Shown: positions 11,335-21,315 of the stretch, one piece after another
Position numbering within the stretch: position 1 is the first letter of the stretch
Layout: every line of letters starts with the position of its first letter
NCBI RefSeq assembly: GCF_040954645.1
Contig: NC_092813.1
Span: forward strand, 18,173,235 to 18,237,234
Reading direction: 5' to 3'
DNA length: 64,000 bases
Origin: Diabrotica undecimpunctata
Lineage: Eukaryota > Arthropoda > Insecta > Coleoptera > Chrysomelidae
The notes under the pieces: model-generated
Seen by the model: only the letters and a program-made list of their open reading frames with translations
Told to the model about the DNA's origin: nothing
Databases searched by the model: none
Translations under genes and position numbers: made by a program

Positions 11335-14300
11335 TCAATTTAATGGAAGGAGAGGACATATTTTGGAGAACGACCTCGTGATGATACCTTCTTGAGTCTT
11401 TATTTTTGCAACTCTAGCGGTATTCTGCGATCCGTCATGTATGTGAGTTATTCTGCCTAGTTTCCACTTTGCTGGTGGCAGACAGTCATCTTTGATAAGG
11501 ACTAAAGTTCCTTCTACTAATTCTCCCTTGGATATTTGCCACTTAGAACGTCTCTGTAGCTCGACGACGTATTCGGAAGACCATCTCTTCCAGAAACTTT
11601 GGAAAATTTGTTGGATGCGTTGAAATCTATTGAGTCGTTGTGGAATCTCTTGGAGTAGATCTGGTTCTGGAGCTAGCGTTGGCATTCTACCGATGAGGAA
11701 ATGAGCGGGACAGAGTGGTGTTAAATCATTAGGATCAGGACTAATAGGACACAAAGGTCTGGAGTTAAGTACTGCTTCTATTTGTGATAGTATTGTTGCA
11801 AACTCCTCAAATGTAAGATTTGTATTTTTAAGTGAACGTTTTAAGTGAAATTTACAAGATTTTACTCCGGATTCCCAGAGTCCCCCGAAATGTGGAGAAT
11901 ATGGCGGAATTAAATGCCATTCAATACCCTCATGTGTACATGAATCTTGTATGTGTGCATTGTTAATTTTTAAAAATCTTTTAAGTTCAGACATGGCACC
12001 TACGAAGTTTCTACCATTATCTGAGTACAATTTGGCTGGCTTTCCTCTACGAGCGATAAAGCGGCGCAAGGCAAGCATGAATGTTTGAGTGCTCAAATCG
12101 GTTACGAGCTCAAGATGAATCGCCTTTGTAGCAAAACATATGAATAATGAAATATAGCATTTATTTAATTTGGCACCTCTGCCCTTATTTTTATACAAAA
12201 ACGGACCGGCGTAGTCAATACCAGTGATGGCAAAGGGAAATGTGTACAGTAATCGGTCACGTGGTAAATCACCCATGATTGGTTGTATAGGTTTAGGATT
12301 AAATCGTAAACAAGTAGTACATTGTTTAACAGTCAACCTAGATAGGTTTCTGCCTGATATAGGCCAATATGTCTCCCGAATAGTAGATAGAAGCAGCTGA
12401 GGGCCTGCATGATATAGACGCAGGTGTTCATGACGGAAAAATAATATCGTGAAATGATGTTTTGAATCCAAGACAATGGGATGTTTTTTGTCATATAGAA
12501 AATCCGAGTTAGCCAAGCGACCACCAACACGTATTAAACCATCCTGGTCAATAAATGGGTTTAAAGAGAAGAGCTTGCTGTTGGAACTAACGCTTTTTTG
12601 TTTTGACAGCTGATCATACTCTTCGCGAAAAGAGTGTAGTTGTATGATCTTCAATAAATAACGACGAGCGTCATTAATATTGGTTAATGTTAGAGAGCCA
12701 CACTCTCTAAGAATTTTGGGTGTTAATAAATTATTTTTAAATCTAAGGATGTATGCAAATGCGCGCAGTAAACGCGAATATTGTGAAAAGGCCTTGAATG
12801 GAAACCATTGTTCTTGCTGAGAATAGGAAACAAAATTGAGAATAGTTTGAGATTTTATTTCGGGTAGAATGTCTACCTTTGGATTTAAAAGGGGCCAAAA
12901 TTCTTCCCTTAAAGACAACCATGACGGACCGTCCCACCATAGTGAAGAATTTAGTATTTGAGAAGGAGATAATCCCCTTGATAGATGGTCTGCAGGATTA
13001 TCTTGTGTGGGTACATACTTCCATGTATAGGACTTTGTTAAGACCTGAATTTCGGAGACTCTGTTAGCTACGAAGGTTTGAAGATTGTTAGGAGAAGTAT
13101 TGATCCAAGCAAGGGTTATTGTGGAATCTGACCATAAATAACATTTATTGAGGTCTATATTAATGGATTCAATTACCTTAGTTAAAAGACGTGAAAGTAA
13201 TACAGCTGCGCAAAGCTCTAGGCGTGGAATGCTTAGAGTTTTGATAGGGGCAACCTTTGATTTAGCACATAGAATTTTAACCGAGATATTTCCCTTGTCA
13301 TCAGTACTTCTTAAATAGATACAAGCACCGTAGGCTTGTTGTGATGCGTCCGAAAAACCGTGTATTTCTATATCTTTAGCATTATTGCACACTGCATGAC
13401 GTGGTATACTTAATTGTTTCAGATTGGCAAGATCATTTTTCAATCTATTCCAAGTATTTAGTGATGAACCGCTTAATTTTTCATCCCAATTCAGTTTTTC
13501 AGTCCATAGCCTTTGCATTAGAATCTTCGCAAGTATGATACAAGGACCTACTAAGCCTAGTGGATCGTATATTCTTGCAATTAAAGAAAGAACATCTCTT
13601 TTGGTACAAGTTTCCTTGTAATTGTTATATTGTACATTGTATAATAGTGAATCACGTTGGGATGACCAAATAAGTCCTAAAGTTTTTGTGACTCCATCTT
13701 TAGAGAGGTTTAGAATTCCAAAGGAATCATCTTGATTATTTACCCTTTCTAAAACTCTTGGGTCATTTGAAATCCATTTTCTGAGTGGGAAGCAACCTGT
13801 AAGTAAAATACGTGAGACTTCACGGCAAATGTTCGAAGCTTCAGTAATAGTATCCGCACCGGTTAACAAGTCATCTACGTAGAAATCCTGACGTAATATC
13901 TTCGCGAGTTCTGGTTGCGACAATTGGCATTCGTTAGCTAACTCGAAAAGGCATCGGATAGCAAGAAAACTAGCTGATGCTTGGCCATAAGTAACCGTAT
14001 TTAAAGCAAAATGTTGTAATGGATCTGAAGGACTTTCCCTCCAGACTATTTTTTGAAGATTGCGTTGGCTGGGATGAATTAACACCTGCCTGTACATTTT
14101 GGTTACGTCTGAGCTTATGATGAATTTGTGTTTTCTGAATCGGATGAGAATTGAGAATAGATCTTGTTGTATACTGGGTCCGACGCATTGAATATTGTTT
14201 AATGATAACCCGTTGCTTGTTGGTGAAGATGCGTCAAACACGACACGAAGTTTTGTTGTAAGACTGTCCTCCTTTAGGACACCATGATGTGGCATGTAGT

Positions 14301-15108
14301 AGTCGACAGTAGAGTTTTCAGAGATATCTGCTAACGACATGTGGTTTAGCTCCTGATATTCGCGCATGAATTGTATATATTGTTCGCGAAGAGGATTGTT
14401 TTGTGCTAATCTTTTTTCTAGATGATGAAATCTTCTTTCAGCTTGTATCCTTGAATCACCCAACACATGCGGATATTGTTTTAATGGCATCATAACTATG
14501 AATCTACCATTTGGATCACGTGTAGTAGTTTTTTGAAAATTGTCCTCGCACAATTGCTCTTCTTCAGATAGATGAGGAATATTTGGCAATTCCTCTACTT
14601 CCCAAAATTGCTGAAGAAGTTTAGTTAGTTCCAGATTTGTGCTAAGATTGCAAGATATTGTATTGTGGGGAACCGATCCCAGCGGGCCAGAAATTATCCA
14701 CCCAAATATTGTTTCTGTTAAAATAGGACCTTGATCTAAAGATATGCGACCTTTACAAATCAAATGCCAAAAAATATCTGCCCCGATAAGAATGTCAATA
14801 GATCCAGCATTGCCAAAATTAGGATCTGCTAACCGAATTGTATTAGGAATGTTTATAGCGCTTACATCAATGTTTGTACGAGGAAGAATATTTGTTATTT
14901 TTGGCAATACAAAACAGTTGATTATTTTTACAAATTTATTATTAGATGTGCAAATCTCTAACTGACATTGACCTGTAATAGTTGATAGTTTGTTGCCTAT
15001 GCCCAAAAGATTTAAGCTGACATCTTGTGGTTTGATTCCTAGTTTGTTACACATGTTTGTTGTGATAAATGAAGATTGAGACCCGCAATCCAATAGTGCA
15101 CGAGCCCT
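11335..15108 (-). CDS. BEL/Pao Pol: aspartic protease, RT, RNase H, integrase, DUF5641-like tail
   Basis: The frame continues directly after the Gag stop and stays open to 11,335, about 1,257 codons. Domains in order: protease with LLDCGSQSSF near 15,090; reverse transcriptase with LRVVFDASSPTSNG, SSDVTKMYRQVLIHP and catalytic FYVDD (YVDD codons 13,870-13,881); RNase H with HGFSDASQQAYGACIY, IPRLELCAAVLL and LWSDSTITLAWI; integrase with zinc motif (HEHLRLYHAG then CTTCLRF) and catalytic Asp, Asp, Glu in GIDYAGPF, YSDNGRNFVGA and GGLWESGVK; then a C-terminal domain (GTLVLIKDDCLPPAKWKLGR) typical of BEL/Pao integrases. No stop inside. No own ATG is needed if the TAA is suppressed; if not, the copy is defective for Pol. 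Confidence 0.93.
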   Translation of the reverse strand, partial: RARALLDCGSQSSFITTNMCNKLGIKPQDVSLNLLGIGNKLSTITGQCQLEICTSNNKFVKIINCFVLPKITNILPRTNIDVSAINIPNTIRLADPNFGNAGSIDILIGADIFWHLICKGRISLDQGPILTETIFGWIISGPLGSVPHNTISCNLSTNLELTKLLQQFWEVEELPNIPHLSEEEQLCEDNFQKTTTRDPNGRFIVMMPLKQYPHVLGDSRIQAERRFHHLEKRLAQNNPLREQYIQFMREYQELNHMSLADISENSTVDYYMPHHGVLKEDSLTTKLRVVFDASSPTSNGLSLNNIQCVGPSIQQDLFSILIRFRKHKFIISSDVTKMYRQVLIHPSQRNLQKIVWRESPSDPLQHFALNTVTYGQASASFLAIRCLFELANECQLSQPELAKILRQDFYVDDLLTGADTITEASNICREVSRILLTGCFPLRKWISNDPRVLERVNNQDDSFGILNLSKDGVTKTLGLIWSSQRDSLLYNVQYNNYKETCTKRDVLSLIARIYDPLGLVGPCIILAKILMQRLWTEKLNWDEKLSGSSLNTWNRLKNDLANLKQLSIPRHAVCNNAKDIEIHGFSDASQQAYGACIYLRSTDDKGNISVKILCAKSKVAPIKTLSIPRLELCAAVLLSRLLTKVIESINIDLNKCYLWSDSTITLAWINTSPNNLQTFVANRVSEIQVLTKSYTWKYVPTQDNPADHLSRGLSPSQILNSSLWWDGPSWLSLREEFWPLLNPKVDILPEIKSQTILNFVSYSQQEQWFPFKAFSQYSRLLRAFAYILRFKNNLLTPKILRECGSLTLTNINDARRYLLKIIQLHSFREEYDQLSKQKSVSSNSKLFSLNPFIDQDGLIRVGGRLANSDFLYDKKHPIVLDSKHHFTILFFRHEHLRLYHAGPQLLLSTIRETYWPISGRNLSRLTVKQCTTCLRFNPKPIQPIMGDLPRDRLLYTFPFAITGIDYAGPFLYKNKGRGAKLNKCYISLFICFATKAIHLELVTDLSTQTFMLALRRFIARRGKPAKLYSDNGRNFVGAMSELKRFLKINNAHIQDSCTHEGIEWHLIPPYSPHFGGLWESGVKSCKFHLKRSLKNTNLTFEEFATILSQIEAVLNSRPLCPISPDPNDLTPLCPAHFLIGRMPTLAPEPDLLQEIPQRLNRFQRIQQIFQSFWKRWSSEYVVELQRRSKWQISKGELVEGTLVLIKDDCLPPAKWKLGRITHIHDGSQNTARVAKIKTQEGIITRSFSKICPLLPLN

Positions 15109-16551
15109 TTACATTTTACCATTCATATCTTTAACACTTAAGATTGCTGTTGAGAGAAAAACATAGCCTGTATCAGAACAAGAAAGCATGCTGTTACCAC
15201 AAAATGTGTTGTTACTTGTTACTGGATTTATTGGCTCACTTGTACTTTGTGATGGATTTGTATTAATACTGCTATTGGATATATTCGAATTTCTATTGAA
15301 CGTGCCCGAATTATTTTGGCTTATAATGATGCTCCTATCATTTGTATTATTGTGTAAAAGTGAGTTGTGACGTGCTTTGCACTTGCGACATGGCCCGAGT
15401 TTGCACTGTTTATTGGAGTGACCCGATCGCAAGCAGTTTGTACACAATGATTTTGATCTAATAAAATTCCACCTTTCGTTTATTGGATAATTTAAAAATG
15501 TTTCGCAAGTGTAAATGCTATGGTCGCCTTGACAAGAGATGCATGTATAGTTTGTTTTTGTTGCTAAGAATCCCCTAGTCGTCCTGTTCTCCTTACTTTT
15601 ATTTTTTGTTTCAATGTTCATTTCAATTGCCTCTAGAAAATCTGCTCTTGATTTTAAAAATCCTTTTAGATCGGATAAAGTTGGTAGTTCCGTTTGAGTA
15701 GCAATATGCTTTTCCCATTCCCTAATAGTAGTTTCGTCTAGTTTTGATGTTATAATGAATATAAGTAAGGCATCCCATTGTTCACACGGCTGATTTAATT
15801 GTTGAAGTGAGTTTAAATGTTTTGAAAAATCATCTACTAATTTACGAAATTTTACAAAAGATTCTTTGTGAATAGATTCCAATGAAAATAAAGCTTTAAT
15901 ATGATTGTGTATTAAGAGTTTTTTATTATTGTATCGATCACATACAGAGTCCCATGCCAAATTGTACCCGTTTGCGGAAAATTCGATAGGTTTTATGACT
16001 GCGGCGGCATTTCCTTGTAATGATGCCCGAAGATAATGATACTTCTGAATATTTGTAATACTATCATTTGTATGAATGAGTGACTCAAAAGTGTCTCGAA
16101 ATTCTAGCCAAAATTCGTATGTGCCGTCGAACTTTGGAATTTGTATTGTTGGCAGTTTTACACCTTGTAAACGATAAGCCCCGTCAGAAATAGAAGTGTT
16201 ATTGTTTGTATGCTCGCTTGTCACCGACTTTTTATCATCAATATCCGAAATGAATGTATTTAACAATGCTTTGGCATTAGCCGATAGTGAATAAAAATTG
16301 TTTTCAAGTTCTTCCCTTATCACAAAGTGTGGTTCGGGATCGTCTGCCAATTCTTCTATTTCTGATTGGATAATTTTAATTTCTAAAAATGTATTTTCTA
16401 GTTTATTTATTCTGTCGCTTAGTTCGATTTTTTCAACATCATGTAATTCTAATTTGCATTTAATAGACTCTAGAAATTTGGAGAAAATTGTAAATGAAGC
16501 TTTATGACCAGCGCGTTTTCTAATTAATCTTTTTAAGTGTTCGTCCGACAT
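15109..16551 (-). CDS. BEL/Pao Gag protein
   Basis: 480 codons from ATG at 16,551 to TAA at 15,109-15,111. The N-terminal part has a charged, probably coiled-coil stretch (ELSDRINKLENTFLEIKIIQ). The middle carries the DUF1759-type gag region typical of BEL/Pao: LPTIQIPKFDGTYEFWLEF, then FESLIHTNDSI and KYHYLRASLQGNAAAVI. The C-terminal third has Cys/His knuckles (CISCQGDHSIYTC, CTNCLRSGHSNKQC and CRKCKARHNSLLH). Gag would form the particle and package RNA. BEL/Pao elements usually encode Gag and Pol as one polyprotein; here a single TAA separates them in the same frame. Confidence 0.9.
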   Translation of the reverse strand: MSDEHLKRLIRKRAGHKASFTIFSKFLESIKCKLELHDVEKIELSDRINKLENTFLEIKIIQSEIEELADDPEPHFVIREELENNFYSLSANAKALLNTFISDIDDKKSVTSEHTNNNTSISDGAYRLQGVKLPTIQIPKFDGTYEFWLEFRDTFESLIHTNDSITNIQKYHYLRASLQGNAAAVIKPIEFSANGYNLAWDSVCDRYNNKKLLIHNHIKALFSLESIHKESFVKFRKLVDDFSKHLNSLQQLNQPCEQWDALLIFIITSKLDETTIREWEKHIATQTELPTLSDLKGFLKSRADFLEAIEMNIETKNKSKENRTTRGFLATKTNYTCISCQGDHSIYTCETFLNYPINERWNFIRSKSLCTNCLRSGHSNKQCKLGPCRKCKARHNSLLHNNTNDRSIIISQNNSGTFNRNSNISNSSINTNPSQSTSEPINPVTSNNTFCGNSMLSCSDTGYVFLSTAILSVKDMNGKM

Positions 16552-16770
16552 TGTTTATTAATCAAATAGATTCGAATTGAATTTAAATAGATATATAGAT
16601 TGTAAATAGTTTTATGCAACTTACACAAACAAAAACAGTATAAATAGGTATAGGAATCAGATGGGAACTCACCGGTATTTTTGGCTGTATATTGTTCGGC
16701 AATCCCACGTGTTCTTTCACTTGACCGTTAACTGTGAATCACTTTTAGCACTGATTTTATCACAAATATC

Positions 16771-16785
16771 GGGTCGAATGGACCA
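16771..16785 (-). promoter_or_regulatory. Candidate primer binding site of the BEL/Pao element
   Basis: On the minus strand TGGTCCATTCGACCC begins two bases after the 5' LTR. TGG is the complement of a tRNA CCA end, and the position is right. I could not name the tRNA. Confidence 0.55.
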
Positions 16786-16786
16786 A

Positions 16787-17010
16787 TGTTTATTGTTGTA
16801 GTGGACTGTATTCATTGAAATTAATTAATAGTCTAAAATACTGCATTTATTTATGAATTTGCACAAAAATATGAAAACAATAACAAATAGTTCTATGCTT
16901 CTCAACGGCTGGTGATGGAATGAATTCTGTCATCTGTCGTCTGTACCGACTAGCTGGCTGGCTGGGCTCAGTGGCGGACCGTTCAAATACAAAATGGGTT
17001 GTCGTCGACA
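16787..17010 (-). repeat. BEL/Pao 5' LTR
   Basis: Direct copy of 11,081-11,304; it is the upstream LTR because both ORFs are on the minus strand. The element's transcript would start here. Confidence 0.95.
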
Positions 17011-17015
17011 TCTGT
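17011..17015. repeat. BEL/Pao target site duplication, right copy
   Basis: TCTGT, matching 11,076-11,080. Confidence 0.9.
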
Positions 17016-17919
17016 TATTAACTTTTGCCTGACATTCATCATTCCACCAGTGTTTATTTTTTTTATTTTGCTTATATTTATATCTCTGTGGTATTGATTT
17101 TACAGCTGCATTATTAATTGCATTAATAAATTGGCTGTAATTAGAATTATTATCATTATTTATAAATTGTTCGTCCATTTCGCTTTGAAATTTATTCCAA
17201 TTGGCTTTTTTTGTTATCCATCTACTATACACCATCATTTCATTACTGCTCATTTCACAGTTAAATTTAATTAAAATCGGAATATGGTTAGAACCATGTG
17301 GATCGTCCATAATTTGCCACTCAAAAAGATGTGCTATGCCTGATGAACAGAGTGTTAAGTCTATCGCTGAGGAGTTACTGTTTAATGTGGGCACTAATGT
17401 ATGACTGCCATCGTTTAATAGTACCAAATCCGTATTATCTATTGCATCTTGTAACCTGTTACCCTGAGAATTGGTTGTTAAACATCCCCAAGCAGTGTGA
17501 TGAGCATTGAAATCGCCCCCGATTACACATGGTTTTGGGAGAGATTCCAAGAACTCGCCCCACTCATCCGTCCCTATGGAACTTCTTGGAGTAACATAAA
17601 TGTTTACAAAAAATATACTGATTTTGTTGGTTGATAGTAGTTGGATACAGTTTGCTTGCAGTTTATTGGAGTGTCTTACAATAATCTCATTATATTTTAA
17701 CTTTAACTTTACCAGAAAAGCCACCCCGCCGTATCCGTCAGGGCGGTCTTCCCTAATAACGTTATAACCTGCAAAATTTACATATTTTGATGGCTTAAAC
17801 CACGTCTCTGAAAGCATAGCAATATCTATATCTTCACTTATTAATATATTTTGAAGATTTTCTTTATTAGATGTAGCTGATCTACAATTCCACTGGCAAA
17901 TCTTAAAACAACTCTTCAT
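17011..17919 (-). pseudogene. I-type LINE ORF2, 5' part: APE-type endonuclease
   Basis: ATG at 17,919 opens ORF2, overlapping the last 17 nt of ORF1 in another frame. Endonuclease blocks: ICQWNCRS, MLSETWFK, REDRPDGYGGVAFLV, GGDFNAHHTAWG, the IDLTLCS box and the terminal SNHIPI box. This is the apurinic-type endonuclease that nicks target DNA to prime reverse transcription. The frame runs into the BEL/Pao LTR at 17,010 and continues there only as a chimeric tail. The sequence before the break (KVNNR) joins in frame to the remaining ORF2 at 11,080. Confidence 0.9.
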
Positions 17920-19444
17920 CAGATATTGCATTAAATTTATCTTGAATAATACTAAGTAAAGTTGATTCTTGAATTTCAAATTTATTTTGTTGTTTTAAGA
18001 TTCCTATAATGGATAAAATTAAACCTACTAAAGCATTCTCCGTAACAGTGACACAAGTCTCTTGATGAGCCTGATTCAATGTTAAGTTTGAAGTGTAATT
18101 TTGTTTTTCGAAAACGGCTGTTGATGAACTCGGTAAATAAATTGGTGATAAAATTTTTTTATGTAGATTCAGTGTATTATCATGTTCTTGAGACCTCACC
18201 ACCCTAGGTCTTTTGTGAGAAACCGCAGAATGCTGGGAGTTTACCGAACTCGACTTTTGCCCGCTTGGCTGCATTTGGGAAAAAGGAAATATATTAGATT
18301 GTGACTGAAAAGCATTAGAATTACTGTTTAAATTGTGATTACTGTCGGCTAAATAATTATTGTTTAAGATTTCGGTCGGTCCCGGATATTTATTAACCAC
18401 TTGTGCATAAGTAAATTTAGGGGTTTTTTTGTTAGCTTCGGCATAAGATAAATTTTGCTCAGTCATTAATTTTTTAATTGCTTTTTGTCTATTGAATTCT
18501 GGACACTCTTTTATTTCATTTGTGTAATGTTTTCCACTACAATAGAAACATGATTTTTCTACCAAATTTTTTTTACAGTCTTTTGTCTCGTGTCCCTTTT
18601 TACACTTTAAACAACGAACGTTACTTTAACATTGTTTTATTAAATGACCGTATCTATAACAATGAAAGCATAGTAGGACCTTTTGCTCGTAGGGTTCTAC
18701 CGGGATTCTTACATGATTAATGCATATATATTGTGGTAACTTAGATGCTTTAAAAGTAACAAAAAAGGTTTTTGTAGGCTTGTATTCTTTAGTACCGTCC
18801 GGTTTAATTACTTTGCGATTCATTCGTTTAACTGCCTCAACACTAAATTTACAATGCATATCAACTGGATTTATTTTCCCTTTAACATACCCTTCATCAA
18901 ACTCATAATCTATATTTCGTATTATGCCAAATTTATGTGTAATAAATTTAGGAATATATGCCAACAAATTATATTTCTTTAAATTAACCGATTTTAATAA
19001 ATTATTTGCCGATTTATAGTCTTTTAATTTAATTCTCAACCTATTACGCCCTATCGAATCTATGCAATTAATTTTGGAATCCAATTCTGGATGTTCTTTG
19101 AACAAAATATCTCCTATCCTAATTGCGTTTAATTTACCATCAAATTTATCTAGACTATTTTCAACATACACGTAAAAAGGAGCGATATCTACATTATTAT
19201 AAAAACTTGGAATACGTACTGGTTTTTCGTTTATATCTGTTGTTGTCTCCGTATGTTTTACGTTAGAATTATTAATTATTGTACTTACATTTGGATTATT
19301 GATATTTTCTATTGTTGTTTTATCTAATACATTACGATTTGATTCTACGTCCATATCCCAAATATTTGGGACATCTATGTCACCTTTGGATGAGGGTTGA
19401 GTTCCAATTTGGGGGGTTTCACCACCCCCCTGGTTGGCACTCAT
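17903..19444 (-). pseudogene. I-type LINE ORF1, gag-like protein with zinc knuckles, one in-frame stop
   Basis: ATG at 19,444 (MSANQGGGETPQ) is preferred over the upstream GTG. The N-terminus is low-complexity, rich in Asn and Thr. A central region around IPSFYNNVDIAPFYVYVE resembles RNA-binding gag-like domains of LINE ORF1 proteins. Zinc knuckles follow: CFHCYRYGHLIKQC (C-x2-C-x4-H-x4-C), CLKCKKGHETKDC and CFYCSGKHYTNEIKEC. A TAA at 18,626-18,628 falls directly after the first knuckle; the same frame continues to the true stop at 17,903-17,905. The total would be 513 codons. The protein would coat LINE RNA. The stop is probably an inactivating point mutation. Confidence 0.85.
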
Positions 19445-19794
19445 ATTATACACTCACTGATAATTAAGTTTCTTATAAGAACTACTACACTAGAAATTTT
19501 AACAAAATTATTCACAATTAAACACTGTTGTTAATTACTTCGCACTCGATAAATCGACTGGTCGATTCAATGATCACGAATCAACTGTAACACTGCTTAA
19601 ATCTTTTAAATTCTCGAGGAACTTAATAAAAAGCGTTTTTAAACTTTGACAGTTATTTGACAATGTTGTAGTTTAACATTATCATGCATTAACTTTAAAA
19701 CATGAATTTAATTTCGAAGATTCCTGTATTTTGGCAAAGGAAAAAAACCATTCAAAACGTGTTTTCTCGGAAATGTGTTTCATAAAATCTAATC
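19445..19794. other. LINE 5' leader and flanking AT-rich DNA
   Basis: The part next to 19,444 should be the 5' untranslated region of the I-type LINE. Its outer edge could not be fixed because no target duplication was recognised. Confidence 0.4.
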
Positions 19795-20575
19795 TTTTTC
19801 TTCTTCTTTTGGCATCATAACCCTGGATGGGTCTTTGCCTATCTGGCTATGTCCTTCCATTCAGATCTCTCTTGTTCCCTTCTTCTCCATTGTCTTATGT
19901 TCATTGTTTTCAGGTCGTCTTCCACGTCATCCAACCATCTCGTTCTGGGCCTTCCTTTTTTTCGCCTTCCTATGGGCTTCCATTGTAACATTTTCTTTGT
20001 TGTTTTTGCATCGTTTTGTCTCTGCACATGTCCCAGCCATGACAGTCTTTGACTTTTCACAAATCTTACAATGTCATAACCTTCATTTAACCCATTAACC
20101 TCGTCGTTTCTCCTGATTCTCCATGTGCCATCTTTCTCTTGTACCGGGTCATATACTTTCGTCAGTATTTTTCTCTCGAATGTCCTGAGTTGGGCTTCAT
20201 CTTTTTTCGTCATTACCCAAGTTTCACATCCATAGGTTACTACGGGTCTAATCAGTGTTCTGTAGATAGTCATTTTGGTTCTTTTGTCTAATAATTTCGA
20301 TGTCATCAATCTTTTATTAGCATAGTATGTACGATTCCCGCTGGAAATACGTGCATTAATTTCGCTACTTACGGAGTTCTTCTGATTGATTTCTGTGCCG
20401 AGATATGTAAAGGCATCCCCTCGTTCGATAGTATAGTTGTCTATTGTGATATTATTTTCATTGTCAGTTATTCTTTTGACTGTCATATACTTCGTTTTTG
20501 CTTCGTTTATTTTGAGACCTCTTTTTCTTGCTTCAGGATCAATTTGTTTAAACACTTCTAATACGTCTTGTATAA
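19795..20575 (-). pseudogene. 5'-truncated RTE-like LINE, 3' end of the RT-containing ORF
   Basis: The minus-strand frame is open from about 20,570 to 19,839 and encodes only the part after the RT catalytic box: RGLKINEAKTKYMTV, the FTYLGTEINQKNSVSSEI block, IYRTLIRPVVTYGCETWVM, SQRLSWLGHVQR and GRRKKGRPRTRWLDDVEDD. This run is the common C-terminus of RTE-like insect LINEs. After the stop a short trailer ends in a GAAGAAGAAA-type simple tail at about 19,797-19,810, the expected 3' end. The copy lacks endonuclease and the RT core, so it is a dead-on-arrival insertion. Its frame is otherwise undamaged, suggesting a fairly young event. The RTE assignment is by pattern, not by tree. Confidence 0.8.
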
Positions 20576-20989
20576 ATAAAAAGTCAGACATACTTAGATA
20601 AATTGAGCAGTATTTATTGTTACTTACTGACAAAACATCAAAAATAAAATAAAGATTTACTTTTACATATGCACACCATAATACACCTGCATACAAAACA
20701 TGTTGCATACTATCAAGACTCCTAATTACCTTTTAATCACACTATTTTTGTTTTTTTTTTCTGTTCTCTATGAATCAGTCAAAACACACAATTGAAAGAT
20801 GTCACTAACAAAATTTTAACTTTCTAACTAAATTTTAAAATGTATTTTGTCCATTATTTTACATGTTATATTTTACATGTGTGTTTTTAATGTTGAGTGT
20901 AGCTTCACACAAATAATCTCAACGACTAGTAAGTTGTAATGACAATTTGAGATATGTTGTAAATATTTACACTTTCTTCTAACTACAGT
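20576..20989. other. AT-rich DNA, no gene recognised
   Basis: No coding frame supported. It may include more of the Penelope-like element whose end follows, but I cannot show this. Confidence 0.4.
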
Positions 20990-21098
20990 GTCTTGAAGAA
21001 GGAATAAAAGAATTCCGAAAGCTCGACCAAAAGTCAAAAGAGTGTTTCTATAACATCCCGGCCAAACCTACTGACTGCAGCCCTAATAAACTGTGTTG
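20990..21098 (+). repeat. Penelope-like element terminal region
   Basis: The plus strand holds GAAGAAGGAATAAAAG, CCGAAAGCTCGACC and then the 51-bp segment 21,048-21,098 that is repeated in inverted orientation at 7,118-7,168. Motifs such as CTTGAAGAAGG...CCGAAAGCTCGAC recur near the 3' ends of Penelope-like elements. It abuts (TA)n. No RT coding sequence is attached. Confidence 0.6.

Positions 21099-21184
<86 letters not shown>
21096..21184. repeat. (TA)n microsatellite
   Basis: About 85 bp of TA dinucleotides directly beside the Penelope-like terminus. Confidence 0.95.
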
Positions 21185-21185
<1 letters not shown>

Positions 21186-21278
21186 TTCAACTTATATGAA
21201 TTAACGTATACATTATCACCTTCGACGTTTTTGGCTTAAATTGTATGTAAAACGGTAAAAATATTTAAAAAAAAAGCA

Positions 21279-21315
21279 TTAACCCATCTTTTACTATTGG
21301 TGGGTTAACGCACCA
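21279..21315 (+). repeat. Candidate left terminus of the second piggyBac-like element
   Basis: TTAA, then CCC, then an internal GGTGGGTTAACGCACCAG. That inner segment is itself partly self-complementary (GGTG-GGTTAACGC-CACC-like), a feature shared with many piggyBac termini. No right-hand partner was seen. Confidence 0.6.

Larger units (their letters stand above)
11081..17010 (-). mobile_element. Complete BEL/Pao LTR retrotransposon inserted in the I-type LINE
   Basis: 5,930 bp with 224-bp direct LTRs at 11,081-11,304 and 16,787-17,010. I compared them by eye and found no difference. A 5-bp target duplication TCTGT flanks them (11,076-11,080 and 17,011-17,015), the size expected for BEL/Pao. 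On the minus strand the LTR begins TGTCGACGAC and ends AACAATAAACA, the canonical TG...CA. Gag and pol lie in one frame separated by a single TAA. No envelope frame is present. Identical LTRs and long open frames indicate a very recent insertion. Confidence 0.95.
8244..19560 (-). mobile_element. I-type LINE (APE endonuclease, RT, RNase H), interrupted by a BEL/Pao element
   Basis: A minus-strand non-LTR retrotransposon. On the minus strand, in order: 5' leader (right edge uncertain, near 19.5 kb), ORF1 (gag-like, 19,444-17,903), ORF2 (starts 17,919, ends 8,304) and a tail of 14 A residues (T run at 8,244-8,257). ORF2 is split at 17,010/11,081 by the BEL/Pao insertion. Without that insertion and one copy of the target duplication, ORF2 would be read through in one frame. 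The RNase H domain after the RT and the two-ORF layout with zinc knuckles point to the I group rather than Jockey or RTE. The LINE itself is about 5.4 kb. No target duplication for the LINE was found. Confidence 0.85.

Noticed and set aside
11141..11359. Minus-strand 72-codon frame in the BEL/Pao LTR as a possible extra or envelope-like gene
   Set aside because: It covers the LTR itself, has no signal or membrane segment, and repeats in the other LTR region.
8011..19794. Target duplication for the I-type LINE around its A tail (AAATAATAAATC)
   Set aside because: No matching copy was found near the presumed 5' end at 19.45-19.79 kb, so the 5' boundary is left open.
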